From Daucus carota subsp. sativus (lineage: Eukaryota; Streptophyta; Magnoliopsida; Apiales; Apiaceae), in NCBI RefSeq assembly GCF_001625215.2, contig NC_030389.2, forward strand, positions 4,376,930 to 4,440,929: a stretch of DNA of 64,000 nucleotides, written 5' to 3'. Both the position numbers and the translations under genes were made by a program. Positions 1 to 11,091 of the stretch are shown piece by piece (the stretch's first letter is position 1; each line of letters opens with the position of its first letter). Under the pieces are notes generated by a model that was given only the letters and a program-made list of their open reading frames with translations, was not told where the DNA came from and ran no database searches.

Positions 1-1214
1 CATGAAGCAATCAAGTTGTTGATCTACTTGCATTTTTTAAGTGCTTCTGATGAATAGAAAAATACAACAATTTATGTACAATTGTGTACTTGTTCCCTGT
101 GCTGGAGATTCTCATAATTTAAGTGCAAGTGTTTGTTATGTACACGATTGAATCAGTAGAACAGTGCACCAGAATATTCTGCCTCCTCACTTTTTACTGC
201 TTTTTTAGTACGTGGCAAAAAATATTGTTTTTAAAATTTCGTTTTCTTAAATAAAAATATGTAATAAAAATTTTAATTCAGAAAAATCAACTAAAAATAA
301 TATTTTTTACTACAGAGTCAATCCAAAAATGTGTATCAAAAGACAAAGCATTACAAGGACATCGAGAAAAAAATTATAAATAATATTTACAATTGTGTCA
401 AAGTGGTTGGAGGACTATAACTTTTGAAAAATATTTTTATTTTTTAGTAATTTAAGGAGAATATTTTTATTTTTTAGTAATTTTGAAAAAAGTATTAATG
501 TATTTATTTGAAACATATCATTGGTATATTAATAAAAATTATATATAATTATATTATTTATTTAATATGTATGTTGCATGTGTTATTTTTAGAAATCAAT
601 TTTTTAGTCAGGAATATGAAATATAATGTGTTTTACTTGAAAAGGATAGTTGCTATGTTGTGCGATGTTATTATGTTATGCAATATTATTTTTAGAAAAT
701 CGAGGTTTTTTATTTAAAAAATATAAAATTGATAATAATTTTAGTTAAAAAGTATAATTGATTATACAAGTAGACCCATTATGTCTGGAGTAAACGTGAT
801 GACACCTCTACTAATACTTTTAGCTACATATGACCATAGCACCGTCTATTAAAATTATTTTACGGTATCATTTAATTTTTGATAATATCTTAATTTGTGT
901 ATCATTATTTGGAAATAATCTATATATACAGATGTCAGTATGACGGGTGAAAATCTATTGTCAATTTATAATGATAATAATGATGTATATATTCAATATT
1001 ACTTACTTGTTAACCCAACCAATTTAATAGGATTTTATATACTCCTTTCGTCTTTCTCAATTATATACGCAGAGGCCTTACAAAAAAAAAATTATATACG
1101 CAGAGGAGTGGTACAGTTTCTCTAAAATATTGTCTTGTAACTTATTTTGTAAATTTTCTTTTTTTATTAAATTTTTATTTGAAAAAAAAATCGTAAAATT
1201 AAATTATAGTAATA
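1..1214. other. AT-rich intergenic DNA
   Basis: No supportable gene. The short open frames at 508-717 and 940-1125 are low-complexity AT-rich translations without domains or a coding bias. The first 200 bases could be the 3' end of a gene lying outside the window, but nothing in the sequence proves it. Confidence 0.5.
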
Positions 1215-1615
1215 TTTTGATGCAGTTTAGTGCACTGTTACATAAATCGGGAATCGGACCTAATCGGTTGAGCTACCGATTCAAGGATTAATCAGAAATC
1301 GGGGATTAATCGAAAGGATTAATCAGAGTTAAAATCGGTTTTATTTTAATATTAAAATATTATTTAATATTTAGTTATTATTATATTATCTATTTAGTAA
1401 CTAATAAATTTACTATATTCATAATCTCTATAATTATTCACATTTAAAGTAATATAGTATTTTAATTTTAATAATTTATCACATATATATCGATTAATAA
1501 ATATATATATATATGAGGATTAATCGGATTTCAAAAATCGGATCGACAACTGACCTTGCCTGACCTTGCAGGAGATTAATCGGAAATTAATCGGTTAAAT
1601 CGGGGATTTTTAGAA
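1215..1615. repeat. Dispersed repeat rich in GATTAATCGG
   Basis: The motif GGATTAATCGG and variants recur at both ends of this block around an AT-rich core with a short (TA)n run near 1500. Similar motifs reappear near 46400-46520, so this looks like a degraded dispersed non-coding transposon. Clear terminal repeats and target-site duplication were not found. Confidence 0.4.
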
Positions 1616-1627
1616 CGGGAAATTTAT

Positions 1628-2117
1628 AACACAAGTATTCAATTAGTTAGGACTTGTTTAGTATTAAATTGTACCCAAGACAAAAAAAGTTCTTATATCG
1701 AAGAGACCCGTACTTCCTTTGTTGAAATAGGGATAAATGGTTTGAGTCGAGATTTTATAAAAATAGACTTAGTGAAATCCCCTATTTCGTATACCGCAAA
1801 AAGGAATGATCCTTCGCGTTCAGGATTGATCTATGAGAATGGATCAGATTGCACCAATATCAATCCGTTTTCTTCCCGTTTTTTCTACTATTCCAACGCA
1901 AGGATTAAAGAATCCCTTAATCAAAACCAAGGCACTATTCATACATTGTTCAATAGAAATAAGGAATACCAATCTTTGATAATTTTGTCATCCTCTAATT
2001 GTTTTCGAATGGGCCCATTCAACAATGTAAAATATCACAATGTGATAAAAGAATCAATTAAAAAAGATCCCCCAATTCCAATTAGGAATTTGTTGGGCCC
2101 TTTAGGAACAGCCCTGA
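1628..2117 (+). pseudogene. rpoC2: Nuclear plastid DNA insertion: rpoC2 fragment
   Basis: Roughly 490 bases read in one frame as an internal part of the plastid RNA polymerase beta'' subunit. Recognisable stretches include [61 protein letters not shown] and the run ending in LGPLGTA, all in the order known for chloroplast rpoC2. The frame is still open over about 160 codons, which suggests a recent transfer. Both edges drop straight into nuclear DNA, so it is a small NUPT without promoter, start or 3' end. It cannot make polymerase. It ends about 130 bases upstream of the MORF8-like start codon, so it may overlap that gene's promoter. I am confident of the gene identity; the exact edges are approximate. 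Confidence 0.88.
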
Positions 2118-2210
2118 TTTAGGGCGGTGGTAGGCGTTTTTAATCACCTCTCACCCTGCTTGTTTAGATGCAACACAGTTCTTTCATTTTCTTCACTCAA
2201 GAACCCTCTT

Positions 2211-2218
2211 AAACCCTA
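2211..2218 (+). promoter_or_regulatory. Telo-box in the MORF8 leader
   Basis: AAACCCTA lies 32 bases before the MORF8-like ATG in a C/T-rich leader. Telo-boxes are common close to the transcription start of plant genes active in dividing tissue, including organelle biogenesis genes. No good TATA box is seen between the plastid insert and the ATG. Confidence 0.45.
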
Positions 2219-2249
2219 GCGCACTCTCTCCCACTCCCACAACACAGCA

Positions 2250-4964
2250 ATGTCAAGCTCTCTCCTCCGTCTCCGCCGCGCCACCCTCTCTCTCTCCTCC
2301 GTCTTTCTCAACAAACCCATCTCGTCTCTCTCCTCAACTCTCCCTCTAACCCCTTCAAACCCCACCCCGACCATCCCAACTGTGGTGTCTCATTTCAGGG
2401 CTTTTCGAGCCTCCAACATTTATCTCGCGCGTCCCAGAAATGCGTTTCAAAATGATAATGACGATTTCAAGATTGGCCCTGATGATATCTTGTTTGAAGG
2501 GTGTGATTACAATCACTGGCTTATAACTATGGATTTTCCGAAAGATCCTAGGCCTTCTAGTGAGGAGATGGTTCAGACTTATGTTGAGACTGCTGCGAAA
2601 ATTTTCGGAAGGTATGCTGATATTTTTGATTATTTTTTCGTCTGTTGTAAATTTTTTTAGAATTGGAATTTTTAATTATGTTTTTGAATGTTGAATTGTG
2701 GTTGTTTAGCATATCTTGGAGTTCGGGCTTATAGCTTATGTAATAATGTAATTAAAATGGGGGAATTGGTGAAATAGATTGGTTTCATTTCTATTATAAA
2801 CTAAGAGGGATACTTGATTTTTGGAACCCTAGCATTGCCCGGGATCGAAAAATGTATTTTGGGATTCATAAAGGATAACTTTGTTAGTGATTATGATTTA
2901 AGTGTTTGGGATGCATTTTGTGAACTCTAGCACTTCCCGGGATTGAAAAATGTATTTTGCATTTTCTCTCCCTAGTGTTATGGATTCAACATGCTAATGA
3001 CCAAGTAGTAATGAGATTAAAAATGTATAGTCCAGTGGATTCTGGAAAAGACCGGTGAAGCTTGACGTAGATAGGGATTTCATTGAATTTTTTCCTTTTG
3101 ACATCTGGTATAGGGGTTGACGTAGATAGCAATGTCTAAACTATTTTATTATATAATATTAAGAAAAGGCGGACGTGATAATTATACACCGCAACTAGAA
3201 TAATACAGTGCAGACTTTTGCTATGTACAGAATATTGACAAAACAAGAGTGTCTTGTTGTGTGTTGCAGTGTGTAATAATATTAGTGCTTTAGTGATGGA
3301 ATAAGGTTTCTACTTTCAAGGTTTGATGAACCTAGTTTCTGAATTGTACTAGCACTTAGATTTGTGTATATATATCCAGCGATGTGTTGTTATAAACTTC
3401 TATAAGTTCTTGCTTATTTATGTCCTCTAAAATTAAGTACTATGAAACTATGTAGTTATGCTTTAAGTAAGTGCTTATTTATTATGCCTATTGATAATTG
3501 AAATTTTGAACTGCTTTTGTTATGGTCCTAGCGTTGAAGAGGCAAAGAAAAAAATTTATGCTTGTAGCACGACGACTTATCAGGGATTTCAGGTTGAGTG
3601 CTCAGAGGAAACTTCAAAAAAGTTTGAAGGTTAGTTTATGTGTTATAGATTGCTGTATAAAGGTTAATTTTAGTTACTGAAGTTTTATTTTTTTTAATAA
3701 TCTTTCTGCAAACAGGTCTACCTGGTGTTGTATTTATCTTGCCTGATTCCTATATTGATCCAGTTAACAAACAATACGGAGGTATGTAATTCAGCATCAT
3801 CTATTATACATTTGTGTCCTTATTTTTGTTTCTTTCTTAAACTTGAATATGACATATTTTTTCATGTATATTTAATGCATTTATACTTGCTTGAGTTTTG
3901 AAATGGCAGGAGATAAATACGATAATGGCTTTATAACACCTAGACCGCCTCCTACGCAATATGGAAGGACAGGAGGACGGTTTGGTGATCGAAATAGAGA
4001 CTCCAACCGGCCAATGCGTCCACGAGGCGAATTCAACCAAGGAAATCCGGCATATGACAACCGAAGTAACACAGTAGGGAGTGCAGGGAACTTTGGGCCA
4101 ACACAGCATCCTCCACCACAGCAGAATTATGGTCCTCCTGGAGTTGCCCCGATGAATAATTCTGCTGGAGGACAAGAAAATTATCAGGGATACAGGAGAG
4201 ATCAAATGTCCCCTAATCAAGGAAATTACAATCAAGGTCAGAGAGGAAATTTATATCCTCAAGGACCAAGTGTGCCACCGGTAAACCTCAATAACAATGC
4301 ACCCCCACCCCAACCCCCACAAAGTGGAAACTTTAGTCAAGGTGTTCCTGGTCAGCCACCAGTAAACTTTAATAACAATGCACCCCCACCCCAATCCCCA
4401 CAAAGTGGAAACTTTGGTCGAGGGGCCCCTGGAAGTTACAATCAAGGGGCTCCTGGCAGTTACAATCAAGGAGCTCCTGGCAGTTATGGTCAAGGCGCTC
4501 CTGGCAGTTACGGTCAAGGCGCTCCTGGCAGTTACGGTCAAGGCGCTCCTGGCAGTTACGGTCAAGGCGCTCCTGGCAGTTACGGTCAAGGCTCTCCTGG
4601 CAGTTACGGTCAAGGCGCTCCTGGCAATTACAGTCAAGGCGCTCCTGGCAGTTACAGGCAGGTTGCTCCTAGCAGTTATGGGCAGGGCTCTCCAGGAAGT
4701 TACGTGCAGGGCGCTGCTGGAAGTTACACGCAGGGCGCTTCTGGCAATCATAGGCAAGGCGCGAGTGGCTATGAGCAAGATGCAGGAAATTATGGGCAAG
4801 GTGGAGGTGGCTATTTTGGGCAAGCAGCTGCTGGTAGCCTTGGGCACGGTGGTGGTGGCCAGGAAAAGTTCCCTAACTTTGGGCGCCCTGATTCAGTACA
4901 CGAAGAAAATCAAAGGTTCTCACAAGGAGAGCAGATGGATGGCATGAGGCAGGTGCCGAAATAG
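2250..4964 (+). CDS. MORF8: MORF8/RIP1-like organellar RNA editing factor
   Basis: Spliced from exons 2250-2611, 3532-3629, 3716-3781 and 3910-4964; phases close exactly to 526 residues. MORF/RIP proteins join PPR editing factors in plastids and mitochondria and support C-to-U RNA editing. Residues 1-65 are rich in Ser, Arg and Leu like a dual organelle targeting peptide. The MORF domain runs about 78-185, with [12 protein letters not shown], the [19 protein letters not shown] run across exon 2, and [16 protein letters not shown] in exon 3. After PRPPP comes a long Gly/Pro/Gln/Asn-rich tail typical of MORF8 and absent from shorter family members. Its [12 protein letters not shown] repeats make the protein longer than the Arabidopsis homologue as I recall it. 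All introns are GT-AG. The start follows a C/T-rich leader and is the first ATG in frame. The assignment to MORF8 rather than another MORF rests mainly on this tail. Confidence 0.93.
4423..4760 (+). repeat. 24-base minisatellite coding GAPGSYGQ in MORF8
   Basis: About a dozen tandem 24-base units encode GAPGSYGQ or close variants ([24 protein letters not shown]). The central units are nearly identical and those on the 3' side more diverged. Every unit is a multiple of three, so gain or loss keeps the frame. Long open frames in the other frames over this block are by-products of the repeat. Confidence 0.9.
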
Positions 4965-6240
4965 GTACTTGGGAAGTGGAATCAGGTACTGGACATGAAA
5001 TTAGTAGCCTTTCATTTCTAATAACTCTATGGTCCTCGTATGAGCTGATGTTAGCATATTATCAATGTCATCAGGCCAAAACCCTTGGCAGCTTATATCT
5101 AATAGCTATCAGGTTTACACCCGCAGTCTGCACATTACATTTCTGATACATGATCAGTCAAAAACCCTGAAAAACTTATTTCAGTGCTCTTCTGTTAGCT
5201 CTTAAACATATTAACTTGTACAGAGATGTTTTGCTATTACTTTCCATCTTAAAGAAGATCTGATGATGTCGCAAAGGCCAAAGTTTAAACATATGGTCAA
5301 TGGTCAATCTAATCTGGTAACGAGATCATTAATAAGATCTGTGGTGATTATTGCATAACTCCATTGCAGTTAGTACGTGGAAGAATGTTATACTGGTCTG
5401 TGATAGTCTACTGGGGTCCATATAAGTGAGTTTCCGTAATTGTATTATATTGCTCGATCCAAAGCTCATGAGTCTGCCATTACTAGGTTAATTTCTACTG
5501 GTTGGTTTTTTTTGTGGTTGGAACATACTATTGTTGAACTCAGGAGATCAGTTGGGCAGATCTGTAGTTTCTTTCCCGAGTCAATTATTCATCTAGGCCT
5601 ATTATAAAAGATAAATTTTGAGAAAGTTCAATGTCTAGTTAGTTACCTGAAGTTAAGTAGATTGCTGAAGTATAAAAGTGACTTGGTGGACTATATACTG
5701 CCGTGGTTAAAATTGGTATTTGTCCAGTATTATTAGTGCTTCAACCAAGATGGCTGTAGTTAACTTCTAAATTATTATTTTTCCCATTTTGCTATTTGAC
5801 CTTGGGGAGTTATACGTTATCATGTTATTATTTGAGGATTTATAAGTCCACTCTCCACTCTCCACTCTCCAGTGTCCAGTCACTTCATTAGTTCTTTACT
5901 GCTGTTAAAATAGGGTGTATTGATGGGTTTTTTATGCAAAATCCTGCAGGGAAGGTGTTATGAAAGATAGAAGTGGAATTACGGCCAGTAGAAGCAGTCA
6001 AATATGTGAAGAAGATAGACATGACTGCAGAATTATCACTTAGATTAAAAAACAGTTGGTTCGGACTTACTTCGTGTATAAATGTCCTGCTGCTCTTTCG
6101 GTTTTTGTATTACGGAAGTTATGTTCCAAAAACATAAGCGTCTCCTAGATTATGTTGCGAACTGGTGAAACTCTTATTGACAAATAAATTTATAACATTG
6201 TGTTCTTTCTTGGTGGCGCTCACAACTGTAATTTGCAAGG
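4965..6240 (+). other. MORF8 3' untranslated region and flank
   Basis: No coding potential. An AATAAA signal at 6183-6188 is the best polyadenylation signal. The long spacing suggests a spliced 3' UTR (possible acceptor near 5949) or that the gene ends earlier; neither can be settled here. Confidence 0.4.
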
Positions 6241-6481
6241 CACTAGTGCGCCAATATTTTTTTGTTTTTCGAATTCAATATCCATAGTGACCATATGATA
6301 GGTCAAGAAAACTGTGATGATCATCACCTACTCTATTATCGATTCCATCATTTGTATTTTTTCCATCACCTACTCTGTTCTCATCATCTTCTTGCGGATA
6401 TATTTCTTCTATTTTTATCGTGAGCAAACTTATGAACCACATATATTATATAACATTTCATATCATGTAATAATGTACTCA

Positions 6482-8832
6482 TTTTTTTTGAAAAGTAAAG
6501 GATTTCATTAACTGGGAAAATCTTCATGTAACATCTCCAACAACATAACTGGAGGAGATAAAAAGAGATTGCTGCTATTTAGCATACAAGGAACTCTTGC
6601 CATCACATGTGCAGATTTATTCGCCTGTCTCCTAACATGGGATATGGATAGATCAGCTCGGCCTCTTAGATTCTCTTTGCACTCGTCGATTATATACCCT
6701 ACCTCCATCTGATAACCCTCCTCAGAGTGAAGCGCTCGAACCACCTGCTGCGAGTCAGTCTCAATGACCACCCGTCCTAACCCAGAGCTCTTAATCAGTT
6801 TAATCGCTTCAAGGACTCCTGTTGCCTCAGCTTCCATCACTGAAACCTCACCTGCAATCTTTAAGTTCTTGCCCATTATAAAGCGTCCTCCTTCATCTCG
6901 CACTACCAGTCCCAGGTTAAACATGCACTCACCTCTACGAAGAGAAGCATCCACATTTATCTTATACATTCCTATATCAGGAGGCTGCCACTTTACCTCC
7001 GTGTCTGATAGCCCTGAATGCTCCTGAGGAACGTGACCCTTAAGTTTATTAGCCTCCTGCCAGTCTCTCACCATCTTTGAACTTAACTCCATGCTGACTG
7101 TGGGGTTAATATCCTTGCCCTCCCAGACTTTTTTGTTTCGAGCAAACCATATACCTGATAGCACAGTAGCCACCATTTGAGATGTTTCTGTGTTGTCCTT
7201 ACTGAGCGTTTCCAGAAGCCACTCCGAAGCCGATTCTATATTCTGCAAGTTAATATTCATGCCTGCTTTATTCCAGCATTCAACCGCAAACGGGCACTCA
7301 CAGAACAGATGTCGTAAATGTTCTACGTCTACTAGGCACATAGGACACCCGATCGTAACCATCACCCCTTTACTCCTCAGCAGTTTCCTAACTGGAATAA
7401 TGTTCCTGCAAAATCTCCAGAGAAACACTCTAGTTTTGTGAGGAACTGGCAGATTCCACAGTTTGTTCCACCCTGACGAGTCAATCACATCTTCGCTTCC
7501 TTCGTTGTTTCTTTCCCAGAATCTATATCCTGATTTAACAGTGTAAATTCCTCGATGAGAACCTGTCCAAGCTAGTCTGTCCTTAACATCAATCTGCGGG
7601 ATCCTCGTTTGGAGAATCAACTTGCTGTCTTCATCATGAAAATCATGTTCGACCTTATGCACATCCCAGACTTTGCTATCAGGATGGAAGTACGAACAAA
7701 CTTTTTCATTCCTAAGAAAATTCTGATGATTGTCCTCCACTCGGAAATCCACTTTACCTTGTAACCAAGGATCCTTGAAAATGCTGATCTCCTTACCATC
7801 TCCTAGAACCCATCTATACCCCTGTTTCATCTGTTCTTTGGCCTCCCAAATACCCGTCCAGATGAAGCTTGGATCCACCCCTCTACTGGCTTGAAGAATA
7901 TGTTTATCCCGGAAGTATCGTTCTTTAAAGATGCGAGCTACAAGAGTATCTGGTCTGCGACTAAAGTTCCAGATATGTTTCCCGAGTAGAGCCAGATTAA
8001 ACCCATGAAGATCCCGTACACCAAGCCCTCCTTTACTCTTTGAGATAGCCAATCTGTTCCAGGCCATCCAACGTAAGCCTCTGTTGTTCTCTCCTTTCGA
8101 TCCCCACCAGTAACCATTAATCAACTTCTCAATCTCAGAGCATAGGGACTTTGGGAGTAAAAAACAAGACATGCTATAAGAAGGAATGGATTGAGCCACA
8201 TTTTTAATCATGATCATTTTACCAGCTTTCGACAACGTTTGATTACTCCAGTCTTGAACTTTCCTCCAAACTCTCTCTTTAACAAACCCAAACACTGATT
8301 TCTTTGATCTCCCAATTAGTGAAGGTAGCCCCAGATACTTGCTGTCCCCAAGATCGTTCTGAACTTCCATAATGTTTCTGATCTCCTGCTGCTTGTCTCT
8401 CCGAACATTAGCACTAAAGAAAATACCAGATTTTTGATAATTCACTACCTGACCCGACTCACAACCATACGCATTCAGAATTTTTTTCACCTCCCTCGCT
8501 TCCTCTCCATTTGCTTTGAAAAATAAGAAACTATCATCTGCAAATAGTAGATGTGTAACCTGGGGAGCTTCTGGACATATCCTACAACCACTTATGAGGC
8601 CATCAGTAGCAGCCTTGGTAAGCTTGGAAGACAGATCATCTACACAGAAAAGAAATAGGTAGGGAGATAACGGGTCTCCTTGCCTTAGCCCTCTCCTCGG
8701 TTTTATTGGCCCAACCATACTCCCATTGAAAGCTACAGAATAGTTTACTGTCGTGACGCAAAGCATTATCCACTTAATCCAGGTGTCATTAAACCCCATA
8801 GTTCTCATTCTTTTCTTCAAAAAGAATATCAT
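6482..8832 (-). mobile_element. 5'-truncated LINE (non-LTR retrotransposon) with open reading frame
   Basis: The minus-strand frame of 774 codons (stop at 6508-6510) holds the C-terminal half of a plant L1-type ORF2. Residues 1-300 are the reverse transcriptase palm and thumb, with RRGLRQGDPLSPYLF and the catalytic FADD at about 97-100. A zinc-binding zf-RVT region follows (CPMCLVDVEHLRHLFCECPF). Near residues 630-760 comes an RNase H domain (NVDAS, MEAEA, ETDSQ). The motif that normally reads NxxAD in RNase H is NKSAH here, so the fourth acidic residue is lost. The endonuclease and the front of the reverse transcriptase are missing, as expected for 5' truncation during target-primed insertion. 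A run of eight T at 6482-6489 is the poly(A) tail on the minus strand, about 20 bases beyond the stop. No convincing target-site duplication was found. The internal frame is intact, so insertion is fairly recent, but the copy cannot move by itself. Confidence 0.92.
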
Positions 8833-8841
8833 TAATGATTT

Positions 8842-8976
8842 TTTTTGACAATGCAGGCTTATATGCCTTACAACTTAACATCTGTTCTAATAATTCTCGG
8901 GGTGAGCCAAAGTCAAACCCGGGTGTTCCGGGTCAACAGAGGATAAACCCACCACTAGGCTATCCAATCGTGCTCT
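8842..8976 (-). mobile_element. tRNA-derived SINE with 13-bp target-site duplication
   Basis: Read on the minus strand it starts GTAGAGCACG, carries an A-box-like GATAGCCTAGTGGTGGG and a B-box-like GGGTTTGACTTTGG, and ends in an A-run. TCATTAATGATTT flanks it on both sides (8829-8841 and 8977-8989). It sits at the broken 5' end of the LINE. A related but shorter copy lies at 33147-33212. Confidence 0.8.
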
Positions 8977-8989
8977 ACTCATTAATGAT

Positions 8990-10618
8990 TTAATCTAATG
9001 CAAGTGCATTTTATCTCAAAGAAAACAAACTAAAAACATATTCTTGAACTGAATATCAATATATTTATATAAAGGAGAAGAGAGGGATGTTTGATTCATC
9101 ACACATCCAGGCTCGAGAAGAAGACTTCCGTGCCTTACTTTCGATTTTTAATTTGTGTTCTCTAGCCTCTAGCGGCTAGCCATCTTCCGCTTGTACAAGT
9201 ATCAAAACGCTACATGATGTAGCGTTTACCTCTACTTTTTCTGTAATAGTATATAGCTTGCTCCTACTAGGTTATACACACAACTCATTTTCACAGCTTG
9301 GGGATATAATCTGCACTTGTTAACATTGACTACAGACAAGTGACTTGTAATGAGAGTTTGAAGTGAAGGTTACAAAAATGTAGTCAGCCACAAGAACTCA
9401 TGAACCCTTGGAAATATTGTCACCTTATCATGAAATGCAATTGTTTTAAACAATTTCATCCTCTACAAGTTGTGAGCCAAACGAACTCGTAAATGACAAT
9501 TATTTCCAGAACTCGAGAATTGTATAGTCCACAAATTTGTGAAAAACCATAACAAGAGATAAGTCCATATCATTTCTAGAGAGCTGATATTTAGCAGTAC
9601 AAATATCCAGAGAACTGGTACTGCACAAAACCTGCATTCGGAACTACATATAAAACATTGAATAGGATGGAGATGTACTCGATCTGGCCATGTGTTTCTT
9701 AAGACTAAAACCTACTATCTCATTATAAATCATCTCCAGATAATAAAATGTGCATATAGGAAGAGATATGACTTAACTTCATCAACTTGAAGTGATGAAT
9801 AACAGAACTGTTGATGTTGCAGTTCAGGCTCTTGCTTGACCCAAGCATAAACTACTAAACTAGTTTATGTGGAAGGTTACTTGCTCCTTAACTACCAGAA
9901 TTTCAATGCATTACTATATTGGCAATCGATAGAAATAAATCAAGCCAAGATCTTATTGCTCTATGTCCTGAAATACAGTTTCCTCTTTCTAATTCTTTTA
10001 CCATAATATATAGATTGATAATAAAAACACAATAAATACACTCCAAGAACAAACAAGACAAATTAGAGAAAGTTTGTCCACCACAACAAAATGTTAATTA
10101 AACATATCCAAGGGTTTTTAACAAAAGGTGATCAACTTTTACGCTAATTAGAAGAACTGATACATGAAAACCTCCATGCTAAGTCATTATAAAAAGGGTA
10201 ATAACTATTTCATACATATGACATTTCTTAAATCCTTGATTTTGTCATCTATGTAAACTGGCAGAAGAAGGATATGCAAAGTCCAAGTCCCTAGAACATA
10301 TTACTACTGAATCATCTTAAACTTGAAAGGACAATGTTGTGTGTGTCCACATGTACGCATTTGAGTAAAACCTTCGACTCAGCAATGATGATTTCCAACA
10401 CGGGCAACACCTAGTCCATCTTTTCACAGCTTTTGCTGAATTACTTGTATTTCAGCGATCATTGAAGCCTCTACTTGGTTTATACTTTCTAGCTTACTAT
10501 GTTTTATCTTTTAAAATATCAGTAGTCTTAACCAAAAATACAAAGATGGCCAGATACACAAGGTCCAGCTAATACACATCCAAGAGACATGTATATGCTA
10601 TTCTAGTAGTAGCACTTA
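8990..10618. other. Intergenic DNA without recognised features
   Basis: AT-rich sequence. No open frame with domain content, no terminal inverted repeats and no clear tandem repeat were seen. Confidence 0.5.
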
Positions 10619-10799
10619 ACAGAGTAAAAAATGCTGGAAAATTCCACCAAACAAATCTTCTCTTTAAAAAAAATTAATAGTAGTTGCATATTACCAACAT
10701 CAAAAAAGAAAATAAACATAACAATTTTAAAAGGACAACTCTTGGCTTTTCAAATGACTAATCCAGACATCATCTGCACTCAGATGCCAACTTCAGCAG

Positions 10800-11091
10800 C
10801 CCTATGTGGTTTATTCTTCCTCCTGCTCCCATTATGCCTGAATCCAACCGGCTTCACAGAATCATTAGTTTTATTTTTAAGATCAGCACCACTTTCTTTA
10901 ACCTATACATGATTTTCATTAATGTCTGAAGTCCTTCTTCTCTTTCTACCACTCTCAATTACAGACGATGCATTGATAAGTTCGTCCGACAAGATAATAT
11001 CAGTATTCTCCACTTCATCAAAGTCCTCAGCTTCTTTTTGTAGAATGTCATTCTTCACCATCTTTAGTGGCCTTCCTCTTTTCTCAACTGA
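10800..11091 (-). pseudogene. In-frame continuation beyond the stop of the cystatin-like gene, with an AT-hook-like motif
   Basis: Directly after the TAA at 11092-11094 the same frame stays coding-like: SVEKRGRPLKMVKND, an acidic stretch, then SGRKRRRTSD. A second stop (TAG near 10910) is followed by more basic sequence including GSRRKNKPHR up to a TGA near 10800. KRGRPLK has the GRP core of an AT-hook, a minor-groove DNA-binding motif. Only two stops in about 100 codons of this lysine/arginine/glutamate-rich frame suggest that the ancestral protein was longer and that the tail was cut off by nonsense changes. It could instead be ordinary 3' UTR. Confidence 0.55.

Noticed and set aside
1742..2122. 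Separate nuclear gene
   Set aside because: The frame is an internal piece of plastid rpoC2 with no nuclear promoter, start context or 3' end.
4251..4947. Long open frames on the minus strand and in the second plus frame across the MORF8 tail
   Set aside because: They are by-products of a 24-base repeat whose length is a multiple of three; the translations are low complexity.
6470..8990. Target-site duplication of the LINE from the shared TACTCATT
   Set aside because: In the right-hand copy TAC is the end of the SINE, so the match is a coincidence.
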